In this document: positions 48,734 to 56,778 of the stretch, piece after piece
How positions within the stretch are numbered: the first letter of the stretch is position 1
Layout: every line of letters begins with the position of its first letter
From: Rikenellaceae bacterium
GTDB taxonomy: Bacteria; Bacteroidota; Bacteroidia; Bacteroidales; Rikenellaceae
Reading direction: 5' to 3'
Length of the DNA stretch: 64,000 nucleotides
Assembly (NCBI GenBank): GCA_015059925.1
Contig: SUZL01000008.1
Coordinates: forward strand, 32,683 to 96,682
Made by a program: the position numbers and the translations under genes
The notes under the pieces: model-generated
What the model saw: only the letters and a program-made list of their open reading frames with translations
Told to the model about the DNA's origin: nothing
The model's database searches: none

Positions 48734-49828
48734 TTATACAAAAGGATACTTCACAACCTCGGCCTTCAACAGGCGGTCGCGGATAACAACCGCTACGGTG
48801 GTACCTACGGCGGCATACTCCGTCTTAACGTAGCCCAGCGCGATGCCGACCTTCAGCATAGGCGACATCGTACCCGACGTTACGCAGCCGATCTCCTCAC
48901 CCTCAAGGTTAGCGAGCTTGTAGCCGTGGCGCGGAATACCACGATCGATCATCTTCAGACCTACCAGCTTGCGCTGTACGCCCTCGGCCTTCTGCTTTGC
49001 CAAGAAGTCGCGGTCGATGAAATCCTTGCCCTCGACAAACTTCGTAACCCAGCCAAGACCTGCTTCGAGCGGTGATGTCGTGTCGTCAATATCGTTGCCA
49101 TACAGCGCAAAGCCCTTCTCCAGTCGCAGCGTGTCGCGCGCACCCAGACCGATGTTCTTCAGTCCGAACTCCTCGCCAGCCTTCCACATAGCCTCCCAGA
49201 TGGTGTCGGCATCCTTGTTGTACATATAGATCTCGCAGCCGCCCGAGCCGGTGTAGCCCGTAGCCGAGAGGATAACCTCGCAGCCGGCAAGCTTGCACAT
49301 CTTGAAAGTGTAGTAAACCATATCCTCAACGGGCTCGTCGCACATCTTCTGCACGAGCTTCATTGCCAGCGGGCCCTGAATGGCGAGCTGTGCGATGCGA
49401 TCCGATGCGTTCTCAAGCTCAACGCCGGGCTTCATTCCGAACTTCTCGCCCTCGGCGCAGATGTGTGCCCAGTCCTTGTCGGTGTTGGCTGCATTGACGC
49501 AGAGCATATATTTCGTGTCGCTGAACTTGTAGATCAGAATATCGTCCACGATACCGCCTCGGCCGTTGGGCATCGTTGCGTACTGCACCTTGCCGTCGAA
49601 GAGCTTCGCTACGTCGTTCGATGCGATGTGCTGCAACAGATCGAGAGCCTTCTCGCCCTTAATCCAGATCTCGCCCATATGGCTTACGTCGAATACACCG
49701 CACTTCTCGCGCACGGTCATATGCTCGTCGTTAATGCCCGAGAACTCGATGGGCATATTATATCCCGCAAACTCGGCCATCTTGGCGCCTGCGGCGATGT
49801 GATACTTAGTAAAAGCTGTAGTTTTCAT
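48734..49828 (-). CDS. gcvT: Aminomethyltransferase (glycine cleavage system T protein)
   Basis: A 364-residue T protein that moves the methylene group from the lipoyl arm of H protein to tetrahydrofolate, releasing ammonia. The N-terminus TAFTKYHIAAGAKMAEFAGYNMP is standard. GVFDVSHMGEI is near residue 50, ATGYTGSGGCEIY near 195 and LGARDTLRLEKGFALYGNDID near 235. The ATG at 49828 is used; the open frame runs 59 codons further upstream but overlaps the preceding gene. gcvH and gcvP are not in the window, so the system is scattered. It lies 20 bp downstream of the GNAT gene and is probably cotranscribed. Confidence 0.96.
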   Translation of the reverse strand: MKTTAFTKYHIAAGAKMAEFAGYNMPIEFSGINDEHMTVREKCGVFDVSHMGEIWIKGEKALDLLQHIASNDVAKLFDGKVQYATMPNGRGGIVDDILIYKFSDTKYMLCVNAANTDKDWAHICAEGEKFGMKPGVELENASDRIAQLAIQGPLAMKLVQKMCDEPVEDMVYYTFKMCKLAGCEVILSATGYTGSGGCEIYMYNKDADTIWEAMWKAGEEFGLKNIGLGARDTLRLEKGFALYGNDIDDTTSPLEAGLGWVTKFVEGKDFIDRDFLAKQKAEGVQRKLVGLKMIDRGIPRHGYKLANLEGEEIGCVTSGTMSPMLKVGIALGYVKTEYAAVGTTVAVVIRDRLLKAEVVKYPFV

Positions 49829-49848
49829 TGCGTTATGTTTTAAGATTC

Positions 49849-51060
49849 CTATTTCTCGTTGCGTTTGATACCCAAGCGCGGGCAGCGCGTAAAGGGCTTC
49901 GTGCGATCGAACAGGTAGCGATACGTCGTGTGCATCTTGTGGCGCGTAGCGCAGACGTAGGACTGGATCATACGGTTCATCACGGGGTTGAAGTCGCCGA
50001 TCCACGCAAACTCTACGGTCTTGTAGCTGTTGCGGTCGGTGCGGATGTAGGTCTCGTAGATGTACTGGATCATACCCGACTCCACGCCCTTACCCTGAAA
50101 CTCGGGCGTTACGGCGAAGATAATACCGAAGATTCGGTCGCACGATCGGCGCACCTTCAGCTCCCACATCAGTCGCAGCTTGTTCCACAGATTCAATTTG
50201 CCGTTGAACTTGCCGATGATGCGGTTGATGTCGGGCACCATAATGAAGAATCCGACGGGCTCGTTGTTGAAGTAGGTGAAGAAGATGATGTTGGGATCGA
50301 CGATGGCCTTCAGGCTCTGCATAATCTTCTGCGCCTCCTCCTTGGGCATAGGCTTAACGCCCGTGAACAGCGACCACGCCTTGTTGTAGATGATGCGGAA
50401 ATCCTCGGCTACCTCCTCCAGATTGCGGCCCTTGATGTTGGCAAAGCTGTAGCCCGGGGTGTTGTGCAGACGCTTTGCGCGGTCGTGGATCGACTGGTTG
50501 ATGTCGTCGTCATAGACACGCCACAGGTAGGTGTTCTGGTTAAAGTAGTTCTGGAAACCGTAGTTCTCGAACAGCTCCTTGTAGTAGGGCGGGTTGTAGG
50601 GGTTGGCGTAGAGGGGCTGGAACTCGTAACCCTCGACCAAGAGTCCCCACCACGAGTCGCGCGGACCGAAGTTTACGGGGCCATCCATAGCCTCCATACC
50701 TCGGCTTATGAGCCACATACGCGAAGCCTCGAAGAGCTGGTTTGCAAGCTCCTGATCGTTGATCGCCTCGAAGAAGCCGCAGCCGCCCGTAGGCTGCTCG
50801 TATGAGTAGGCGTGCTCGTTGTCGTAGAATGCTGCGATGCGGCCCACCACCTCGCCCTCGGCGTTGTAGGCAACCCAGCGGATGGCCTCGCCGTCGGAGT
50901 AGAGTTTATTTTTGGCGGGATCGAATACCGCTCTAATATCGTCATCGAGTGGGCATACCCAATTGCGGTTGCCCTTGTAAAGACGCTTCGGAAGGGCGAT
51001 GAACTCCTCCTCCAACGCCTTGGTTGTAACCTCTCGCAGAGTGTATTTGCTGTTGCTCAT
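49849..51060 (-). CDS. Large GNAT-type protein (YghO-like)
   Basis: A 403-residue cytoplasmic protein, about twice the usual size of a GNAT acetyltransferase. An N-terminal region has YTLREVTTKALEEEFIALPKRLYKGN and WVCPLDDDI, then a GRIAAFYD segment. A second half has NEPVGFFIMVPDIN and IFGIIFAVTPEFQGKGVESGMI near residue 320, the acetyl-CoA loop (QGKGVES). This resembles YghO-like proteins annotated as acetyltransferases; substrates are unknown. It has its own promoter and precedes gcvT by 20 bp. Confidence 0.75.
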   Translation of the reverse strand: MSNSKYTLREVTTKALEEEFIALPKRLYKGNRNWVCPLDDDIRAVFDPAKNKLYSDGEAIRWVAYNAEGEVVGRIAAFYDNEHAYSYEQPTGGCGFFEAINDQELANQLFEASRMWLISRGMEAMDGPVNFGPRDSWWGLLVEGYEFQPLYANPYNPPYYKELFENYGFQNYFNQNTYLWRVYDDDINQSIHDRAKRLHNTPGYSFANIKGRNLEEVAEDFRIIYNKAWSLFTGVKPMPKEEAQKIMQSLKAIVDPNIIFFTYFNNEPVGFFIMVPDINRIIGKFNGKLNLWNKLRLMWELKVRRSCDRIFGIIFAVTPEFQGKGVESGMIQYIYETYIRTDRNSYKTVEFAWIGDFNPVMNRMIQSYVCATRHKMHTTYRYLFDRTKPFTRCPRLGIKRNEK

Positions 51061-51094
51061 ATCTTTGATTATGTTTTAGGCGAATTAAATCTTT

Positions 51095-51102
51095 CAAAGA
51101 TA
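51095..51102 (-). promoter_or_regulatory. -7 element TATCTTTG, GNAT-gcvT promoter
   Basis: Exact consensus on the minus strand, 34 bp upstream of the ATG. Confidence 0.72.
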
Positions 51103-51230
51103 CAAAAAAATGAAGAAAAATGCCTTGTGTCGCAGGTTTTTTATCCCGCACGGTTGCTAATTTGGATAAATACCTCTACCTTTAGTCGCCCGATTCTCTT
51201 TGTTGGGCAATAGAAAAACGATTGAAGAGT

Positions 51231-51497
51231 ATGAAAGAGATCTTTCTGAACGCCTTTGGCGCTGTCAAGCGCTGGCTTGCGGGACTATCGTTCCGCACGG
51301 GCGTTATCGTGCTCTCGTCGTGCGTTTTGTTCTACATTCTTTCGTTTGCGGCATTGGCCCTGCCCGTTAGTGCGGCCCTGCGTGGAGCGCTCTGGTTCGT
51401 GCTGTTCGGATGCGCCAAGACGGCCCAGTATGGCGGACTGCTCATTCTGGGTGTCGAGGGTGTGAAACGTGTTAAAAAGTGGTTTGGCCGCGAGTGA
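51231..51497 (+). CDS. Small membrane protein of unknown function
   Basis: An 88-residue protein with an amphipathic N-terminus (KEIFLNAFGAVKRWLAG) and two hydrophobic segments, at about residues 21-43 and 50-70. It ends in a basic tail KRVKKWFGRE. I do not recognise a named family. The frame extends three codons upstream to a TTG (51222), but the ATG is preferred. It converges with ruvC with only 2 bp between the stop codons, and no clear terminator is visible. Confidence 0.6.
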   Translation: MKEIFLNAFGAVKRWLAGLSFRTGVIVLSSCVLFYILSFAALALPVSAALRGALWFVLFGCAKTAQYGGLLILGVEGVKRVKKWFGRE

Positions 51498-51499
51498 TT

Positions 51500-52114
51500 C
51501 TATTTGATTTCGCGCTCGGGATTCTTCTTTAGAAATGCCTCCCACGACGATGATCCTTTGGCCGCCTTCTTGCCGCCGCCCAAGCCCTTGACGCGCTTGG
51601 GGCCCATAGCCTCGCTGATGGGTGTGCGGGCCGTGAAGTAATGACACATCGCAACGGCCATACCGTCGGTGGCATCCAATCGGCGGGGCATATACTCCAC
51701 CTTGAGCATACGTTTGACGATGGCCGCCACCTGCTCCTTCGAGGCCGAGCCGCTGCCCGCGATGGCCTGCTTGATGCGCGAGGGGGCATACTCGAAGACC
51801 TCCTTCTGGCGGTGTAGCGCCGCAGCCATAGCTACGCCCTGCGCACGTCCCAACTTGAGCATACTCTGCACGTTAGTGCCAAAGAATGGCGACTCGAGGG
51901 CCACCTCGCGAGGCTCGTAGTCGTCGATGAGTTTGCCCACGCGCTCGAAGATATAGTGCAGCTTGCGGTAGGGATCGCTCATCGTGTGCAGGTCGATATC
52001 GCCCATAACGACCGAGCGCATCGTTCGCCCCTCGATCTCGATGATGCCGTAGCCCATATAGTTCGTGCCCGGGTCGATGCCCATTATGCGATATGTTTCG
52101 GTTTTCTCTGCCAT
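51500..52114 (-). CDS. ruvC: Holliday junction resolvase RuvC
   Basis: A 204-residue endonuclease that cuts Holliday junctions with RuvAB. The four catalytic acidic residues can be seen: Asp14 in GIDPGTNYMGYG, Glu74 in ALESPFFG, and Asp147 and Asp150 in LDATDGMAVAMCHY. It is slightly longer than E. coli RuvC because of a Lys/Gly-rich C-terminal tail. The start at 52114 is supported by the TACTTTTG promoter just upstream; the longer frame runs into a terminator hairpin. ruvA and ruvB are not in the window. Confidence 0.96.
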   Translation of the reverse strand: MAEKTETYRIMGIDPGTNYMGYGIIEIEGRTMRSVVMGDIDLHTMSDPYRKLHYIFERVGKLIDDYEPREVALESPFFGTNVQSMLKLGRAQGVAMAAALHRQKEVFEYAPSRIKQAIAGSGSASKEQVAAIVKRMLKVEYMPRRLDATDGMAVAMCHYFTARTPISEAMGPKRVKGLGGGKKAAKGSSSWEAFLKKNPEREIK

Positions 52115-52121
52115 ACTTATG

Positions 52122-52129
52122 CAAAAGTA
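52122..52129 (-). promoter_or_regulatory. -7 element TACTTTTG, ruvC promoter
   Basis: Exact consensus only 7 bp upstream of the ATG, which predicts an almost leaderless mRNA. Confidence 0.65.
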
Positions 52130-52165
52130 AAAAAAAAAGAGTGTCCGACAAAACTCGGACACTCT
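52130..52165 (-). terminator. Intrinsic terminator after the TlpA-like gene
   Basis: AGAGTGTCCGA and TCGGACACTCT are perfect 11-bp arms, followed by a long T run on the minus strand. The T run directly adjoins the ruvC promoter. Confidence 0.93.
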
Positions 52166-52187
52166 ATTATCGGATGATCAATGATAA

Positions 52188-53270
52188 TTACTTCAGCAAC
52201 TCACCCATCTTCTCCACAACCTGCTCACCGCGCAAGCCCTTGGCGATGATCTGGCCCGTTGAGCAATCAACGAGGAAGTTGGCGGGGATTGAGTTCACGG
52301 CGTAGTCGTGGCGTGCCTTGTTGTCCCAATAGTTTACGGCACTAACGTGCAACCAGTCGAGATCCTTCTCCTCGATAGCCTTCAACCACGGCTCACGAGC
52401 GCGGTCGAACGATACACCATAGATCTCGAAACCCTTGCTGTGGAATTGCTTGTAAGCATCAACCAAGTAGGGAACCTCGCGCATACAGGGACCGCACCAC
52501 GATGCCCAGAAGTCGATCAGGACGTACTTGTTCTTCTTGTTCTCAACGACGCTCTTCAGCGTGAGAACCTTGCCGTCGGGAGTTAAGGTCTGGGGCTGAT
52601 CGCCGGTGCCTACCTCCGTGATGTCGATGTAGGGGTTGCCGGGCATAACCTTCAGCGCCTGCTCGGCCGATGACTTCATATTGGCAAAACCCTCCTGTGC
52701 CTCGGCGGGGATCAGCGCGATAGCGTCGATAACCTGCTGGGGCTCGAAAGCGTAGTAGTTGTTACGCAGGATGTTCTGGCTCAAAAGGTTGCCACCATTG
52801 TCCATAATTGCGGCATAGAGCGCTGCGTAGTACTCGGCCTCGAGTGCTGCGTTGTCGGCACCCTCACCCATCTTCGCCTCAATAGCGGCCAGCTTGTCAT
52901 TCACGGCGTTCATCGCGTCGTTCAACGCGCCACCTACGGCCTTGAACGAGGGACGCTCGCCAGCAACCTCCTCGATAGCGATCTGGCCGGGCTCAACGAA
53001 GAGCTCGGTGTAGAACTCGGGGCGCTCGGCACCTGCATCCTTAACCACAACATAAGCCGAGTAGGGCTGCTCGGCTACGCCCTTCAAAGAGAAAGCGTTA
53101 CCGGCCACAGCAACCGAATCAACAGTCTGCAACTCACCCTCCTTCTCAACCTGCAGGTAAGCGTACTTGCCCGCAAACTTATCCGACTCACCCGTGATGG
53201 TGTAAGCCGCCTTATTGCCGCAACCTACCATCGTGGCAGCTGCCAGCGCGATACAAAGAATCTTTTTCAT
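52188..53270 (-). CDS. TlpA-like thioredoxin lipoprotein with DUF4369-type N-terminal domain
   Basis: A 360-residue lipoprotein (MVGC, Cys17). The N-terminal domain (about residues 20-120) is a DUF4369-like beta domain starting YTITGESDKFAGKYAYLQV. A helical middle region follows, and the C-terminal thioredoxin-fold domain (about 225-360) has the redox motif WCGPC in FWASWCGPCMREVPYL. Such proteins act in periplasmic disulphide exchange; the partner is unknown. It starts 23 bp after lpxD on the same strand with no promoter consensus, so it is probably cotranscribed with lpxD. Confidence 0.9.
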   Translation of the reverse strand: MKKILCIALAAATMVGCGNKAAYTITGESDKFAGKYAYLQVEKEGELQTVDSVAVAGNAFSLKGVAEQPYSAYVVVKDAGAERPEFYTELFVEPGQIAIEEVAGERPSFKAVGGALNDAMNAVNDKLAAIEAKMGEGADNAALEAEYYAALYAAIMDNGGNLLSQNILRNNYYAFEPQQVIDAIALIPAEAQEGFANMKSSAEQALKVMPGNPYIDITEVGTGDQPQTLTPDGKVLTLKSVVENKKNKYVLIDFWASWCGPCMREVPYLVDAYKQFHSKGFEIYGVSFDRAREPWLKAIEEKDLDWLHVSAVNYWDNKARHDYAVNSIPANFLVDCSTGQIIAKGLRGEQVVEKMGELLK

Positions 53271-53293
53271 TTTTTTCTATTTTTTGTGAATTA

Positions 53294-54316
53294 CTATTTC
53301 TTAATCTCCTTCTCCAGAGCCGCCACGCGACGCTGCAAATCGGGCAGAGTCTTAAATACGGCAAACGAGCGGTGGAAGTTCATACCTGGCAGCGCGGGTG
53401 TTCCCAGACGTATCTCGCCATCGGGCACATCCTTATCCAGACCCGACTGCGAGCCGATCATTACGCGGTTGCCGATGGTGGTGTGGTCGGCGATGCCCAC
53501 CTGACCTGCGAGGAAGCAGTTGTGGCCCACCTTCGATGAGCCTGCAATACCTGTCTGTGCCGACGATACGGTGTTCTCGCCAATCTCGACGTTGTGGCCG
53601 ATCTGGATCAGGTTGTCCAGCTTCACTCCCTTGCGGATAATCGTCGAGTCGGTCTTGGCGCGGTCGATGCAGGTGTTGGCACCGATCTCCACGTTGTCCT
53701 CGATGATTACGTTACCCAGCTGCGGAATCTTGTCGAACGTACCGTCGGGCTTGGGCAGGAATCCGAAACCATCGGCTCCGATGACAGCACCTGCGTGGAT
53801 GATGCAGTTTGCACCCACGCGGCAACCCTCGTAGATCTTCACTCCGGGGTGGAGTGTCGTGCCAGCGCCAATCTTCACGCCGTCGCCCACATATACCTGC
53901 GGATAGATCTTCGCGCCAGCCTCCACGACAGCGCCCGCCTCGATAACGGCGAAGTCGCCGACGTAGCAATCCTCCGCTACGGTAGCCTTCTCCGAGATTG
54001 AGGCCAAGCGGCTGATGCCCTTCTTCTGGGGCTTCATAGCGTTATACATCTCCAGCAACTTCAGTACGGCAGCGCCCACGTCGGGGAGCTTGATAAGTGT
54101 GGCCGCAACCTCCTGCTTAGGCTCGAAGTCGTTGCTAACCAATACGATCGACGCCTCGGTAGAGTAGATATACTGTTCGTATTTGGGGTTTGAGAGATAG
54201 GTCAGCGCACCCTTCTTGCCACCCTCGATCGACGATACGGTGTGAACGGCTGCGTTCTTGTCTCCCACGATTGTGCCGCCCAGAAGGCCGGCAATCATTT
54301 CTGCAGTAAATTCCAT
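53294..54316 (-). CDS. lpxD: UDP-3-O-acylglucosamine N-acyltransferase
   Basis: A 340-residue LpxD, the third enzyme of lipid A synthesis, which adds the N-linked hydroxyacyl chain to UDP-3-O-acyl-GlcN. The N-terminal uridine-binding domain is followed by a left-handed beta helix of hexapeptide repeats (about residues 100-300). The active-site His is in the [14 protein letters not shown] segment near 238. The C-terminal helix ends KEIKK. lpxC, lpxA and fabZ, which normally neighbour it, are not in the window. It is transcribed from its own promoter with the TlpA-like gene downstream. Confidence 0.95.
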   Translation of the reverse strand: MEFTAEMIAGLLGGTIVGDKNAAVHTVSSIEGGKKGALTYLSNPKYEQYIYSTEASIVLVSNDFEPKQEVAATLIKLPDVGAAVLKLLEMYNAMKPQKKGISRLASISEKATVAEDCYVGDFAVIEAGAVVEAGAKIYPQVYVGDGVKIGAGTTLHPGVKIYEGCRVGANCIIHAGAVIGADGFGFLPKPDGTFDKIPQLGNVIIEDNVEIGANTCIDRAKTDSTIIRKGVKLDNLIQIGHNVEIGENTVSSAQTGIAGSSKVGHNCFLAGQVGIADHTTIGNRVMIGSQSGLDKDVPDGEIRLGTPALPGMNFHRSFAVFKTLPDLQRRVAALEKEIKK

Positions 54317-54368
54317 TTTTTGAATGTTTTATCTTAGGTTTGTATTTTCTATAAGCAGTGCTAACCCG

Positions 54369-54376
54369 CAAATATA
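54369..54376 (-). promoter_or_regulatory. -7 element TATATTTG, lpxD promoter
   Basis: Exact consensus on the minus strand, about 52 bp upstream of the ATG. Confidence 0.7.
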
Positions 54377-54420
54377 TGAACATTTACGCGATTTCACAAC
54401 CCCGAGGGCGCTAATCGGAC

Positions 54421-54448
54421 AAAAAAACCGCAGAAATAACTTCTGCGG
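54421..54448 (-). terminator. Intrinsic terminator after coaD
   Basis: CCGCAGAA and TTCTGCGG pair, followed by seven T residues on the minus strand. Confidence 0.9.
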
Positions 54449-54455
54449 CTGAGTT

Positions 54456-54929
54456 TTAATCTTCCAAATACTCCTTGAGTTGTATCTTCGCTGGCATCAT
54501 CGGCCCCACGTCGCGGCCAAAGGCGAGCAGTTCCCTGACGGTCGAGGAGCTCACATCCATCAGCTCGGCCGGAGTGAATAGCAACACGGTCTCCAGCTCG
54601 GGCGCAAAGCGGCGATTGGTCTGCGCCATCGTGCGTTCATACTCGAAATCGAGCGTGTTGCGAACACCTCGGATGATGGCCGAGGCTCCGACCTTGTGTG
54701 CAACGTCGATGGTGAGCGAGCGGTAGCTGATGCACTCCACGCGACTCTCGTCGGCGTAGAGATCCTTGATCAGGCGCAGACGCTGCGTCGGGTTTAGGAG
54801 CGATTGCTTGCTTACGTTCTCGCCTACGGCGATAACAACGCGATCGAAGAGGCGGAGTGCCTGCTCGACGATGACTTCGTGGCCTCGGGTGAAGGGGTCG
54901 AACGACCCGGGGAAGATAGCAGTTTTCAT
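54456..54929 (-). CDS. coaD: Pantetheine-phosphate adenylyltransferase
   Basis: A 157-residue enzyme for the fourth step of CoA synthesis, joining ATP and 4'-phosphopantetheine to form dephospho-CoA. The nucleotidyltransferase signature is AIFPGSFDPFTRGHEVIVE with the conserved His. The segment SAIIRGVRNTLDFEYE is near residue 87 and VSSSTVRELLAFGRDV near 128. Its size is typical. It is the last gene of a run on the minus strand and is followed by a strong terminator. The gap from the preceding gene is 6 bp. Confidence 0.97.
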   Translation of the reverse strand: MKTAIFPGSFDPFTRGHEVIVEQALRLFDRVVIAVGENVSKQSLLNPTQRLRLIKDLYADESRVECISYRSLTIDVAHKVGASAIIRGVRNTLDFEYERTMAQTNRRFAPELETVLLFTPAELMDVSSSTVRELLAFGRDVGPMMPAKIQLKEYLED

Positions 54930-54935
54930 ATTGGG

Positions 54936-55694
54936 TTAAATATTCTCAAGTTCTTGCGCTATGCGTTCGCCGATGATTGCCATATAGGCCCTGCCATCGA
55001 CGTGCGCCATAGCCGTTATGCCTTGCCACGAGAGTTGCAACACCTCGTCGGCCGAGGTTAGATCGCTCCTCCGTAGGCGGCGTTTCTCAACGGGCAGTCC
55101 CGCCTTGCGGGCGGCACGCTCCAAGAGGTTGGCCTCGAGCGAGTCGCACTCGGCCATTATGACTGTCGTGCCCACGACGATAGCCAGCGGTCGCGTCGGC
55201 TCACTCTCCAGCTCCTCGCCACGCACAAGCAGCGCCGTGTGATAGCCTCGGCGGCGGGCAACGGCGTCGGCCAATTGACGTGTGGCGATCGAGGCCGAGG
55301 TGGGGTAGTCGGCCATCGGGAGCTGAATAGGCAGGGTTATAGCCTCGGGCCTGAGGCTGCGCATCGCATAGCCGCTATATATCGACGGCTCGTCGCACTC
55401 CAGCGAGTAACTTCCCGACGCGTAGCACTTTAGGATGACTCTTGTCGAGACGCGGCGCGATAGGCGCGAGCGTATCAGAAGGCTCTCGATCTGCTCGTCA
55501 AGTCGTACAGCAGAGAGTCGTGGACGAAGGCCAAAGAGCTCCTCGGCTCGGCGCGTGATCACGCCGATGTGGGCCGCAAGGTGGCGCGCACGATAGTCGA
55601 GCGTGTGAATCTCCTGATAGAGATACAAACCCTCCATCGCTCGCCACTCGACGATCTGCCCATCGGCAACCATATATCGCTCCGCTACGGCCAT
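54936..55694 (-). CDS. Aminotransferase class IV-like protein lacking the catalytic lysine
   Basis: A 252-residue protein that matches the fold-type IV PLP enzymes (branched-chain aminotransferase/PabC family). The N-terminal GLYLYQEIHTLDYRARHLAAHI near residue 22 and the C-terminal LTSADEVLQLSWQGITAMAHVDG near 212 are typical of the family. The PLP-binding Lys should lie near residue 132, ahead of ATRQLADAVARRRG, yet the region LPMADYPTSASIATRQ has no Lys. The only lysines are 89, 197 and 204. The usual GI and TP phosphate-binding motifs are also weak. It is probably not a normal aminotransferase. It lies between holA and coaD with gaps of 1 and 6 bp. Confidence 0.7.
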   Translation of the reverse strand: MAVAERYMVADGQIVEWRAMEGLYLYQEIHTLDYRARHLAAHIGVITRRAEELFGLRPRLSAVRLDEQIESLLIRSRLSRRVSTRVILKCYASGSYSLECDEPSIYSGYAMRSLRPEAITLPIQLPMADYPTSASIATRQLADAVARRRGYHTALLVRGEELESEPTRPLAIVVGTTVIMAECDSLEANLLERAARKAGLPVEKRRLRRSDLTSADEVLQLSWQGITAMAHVDGRAYMAIIGERIAQELENI

Positions 55695-55695
55695 C

Positions 55696-56766
55696 CTACT
55701 GCATAAAAATCTTCAACAACAGCTCGCGCAACAGCTCGCCGTCGTTCATTCCGCCCGTATCTATACCCTTGCTCTTGCCGTCGTACTCGCGCAGCAGTCC
55801 CAATACGGTGAAGACCTTGCGGTTGGGCCAGCGCGTGGATTGTTGTGAGAGCTCGCGCACGGCGTAGGGGTTGCTCTTCTTGAGGATTCGCATCAATTCG
55901 CCCTCCGACGGCATAGGCTGGCCTTTGTGCTTTGAGAGCCAACGCAGGTAGTTGATGATGAACATATCGCGGAAGAGCGAGTAGAGTGCCATCACCGTAA
56001 CGAGCAGCGGATTATCCTTCGGGTTGCGGGCGAAGTGGTCGGCAATGCGCATCGCACGCTCCACGTCCCACACCGCCACGGCGTTGCACAGCTCGAAGTT
56101 GTTGAACTCCTTCGAGATACCTACGTTCTGCTCGATGTGCTGGTCGGTGATGCTCTTTGTGCCGACGGGTAGGGCCAGCATCAGCTTGTCGATCTCGCTC
56201 GATAGCTTCGCCACGTCGCAACCCAAGTGGTCGGTCAGCATCTGCACCGCTTTGGGGGCAATGCCGAGCCCCTTGCGCTGGATGAACTGCGTCAGCCAAG
56301 GCCCAATCTCGTAGTCGCGCGGACGCACCGACTCGAACACGACGCCCTCCTTCTGGCACTGCTTGTAGAGCGCCGAGCGTTTGTCTAACGTCTTCTCCTT
56401 GTGGCAGATGATCAGAATGGTTGAGGGTTGCGGCTTGGAGGTGTAGTGGGTGAGCTTCTCGATCTGGCGCAGCTGCTGTGCCTCCTTGAGGATTATGACC
56501 TCGTGCGAGCCCATCATAGGCATCTGTCGGCAGAGATTGACCACTTGCCCCGCGTCGCTATCCTTGCCATAGACCGTAATCTGGTTGAATGACTGCTCGG
56601 CGGGCGTGAGGATCGACGATGAGAGCTGCTCGCAGAGCGCGTCGATGAAGTAACTCTCCTCGCCCATCAGCAGATATATGGGTGCAAATCGCCGTGCCGC
56701 AATCTCGGCCCTCAGGGCCTCGAATGCAGCTACGCTATCCTTGAATTTAAGGGTGCTCTTTGCCAT
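55696..56766 (-). CDS. holA: DNA polymerase III subunit delta
   Basis: A 356-residue clamp-loader delta subunit, which opens the beta clamp. The N-terminal domain has FAPIYLLMGEESYFID near residue 27. The middle contains ILKEAQQLRQIEKL, IICHKEKTLDKRS and a conserved DHLGCDVAKLSSEIDKL near 190. The C-terminal collar domain follows. It fits HolA in length and layout. It starts 12 bp after tilS and abuts the degenerate aminotransferase-like gene, so it is in the middle of the operon. Confidence 0.92.
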   Translation of the reverse strand: MAKSTLKFKDSVAAFEALRAEIAARRFAPIYLLMGEESYFIDALCEQLSSSILTPAEQSFNQITVYGKDSDAGQVVNLCRQMPMMGSHEVIILKEAQQLRQIEKLTHYTSKPQPSTILIICHKEKTLDKRSALYKQCQKEGVVFESVRPRDYEIGPWLTQFIQRKGLGIAPKAVQMLTDHLGCDVAKLSSEIDKLMLALPVGTKSITDQHIEQNVGISKEFNNFELCNAVAVWDVERAMRIADHFARNPKDNPLLVTVMALYSLFRDMFIINYLRWLSKHKGQPMPSEGELMRILKKSNPYAVRELSQQSTRWPNRKVFTVLGLLREYDGKSKGIDTGGMNDGELLRELLLKIFMQ

Positions 56767-56778
56767 TTCGTAGGGTTT

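Noticed and set aside
49828..50805. 325-codon plus-strand ORF over the GNAT gene
   Set aside because: Antisense to a well-formed GNAT-type protein with an exact promoter. It has no start context or motif.
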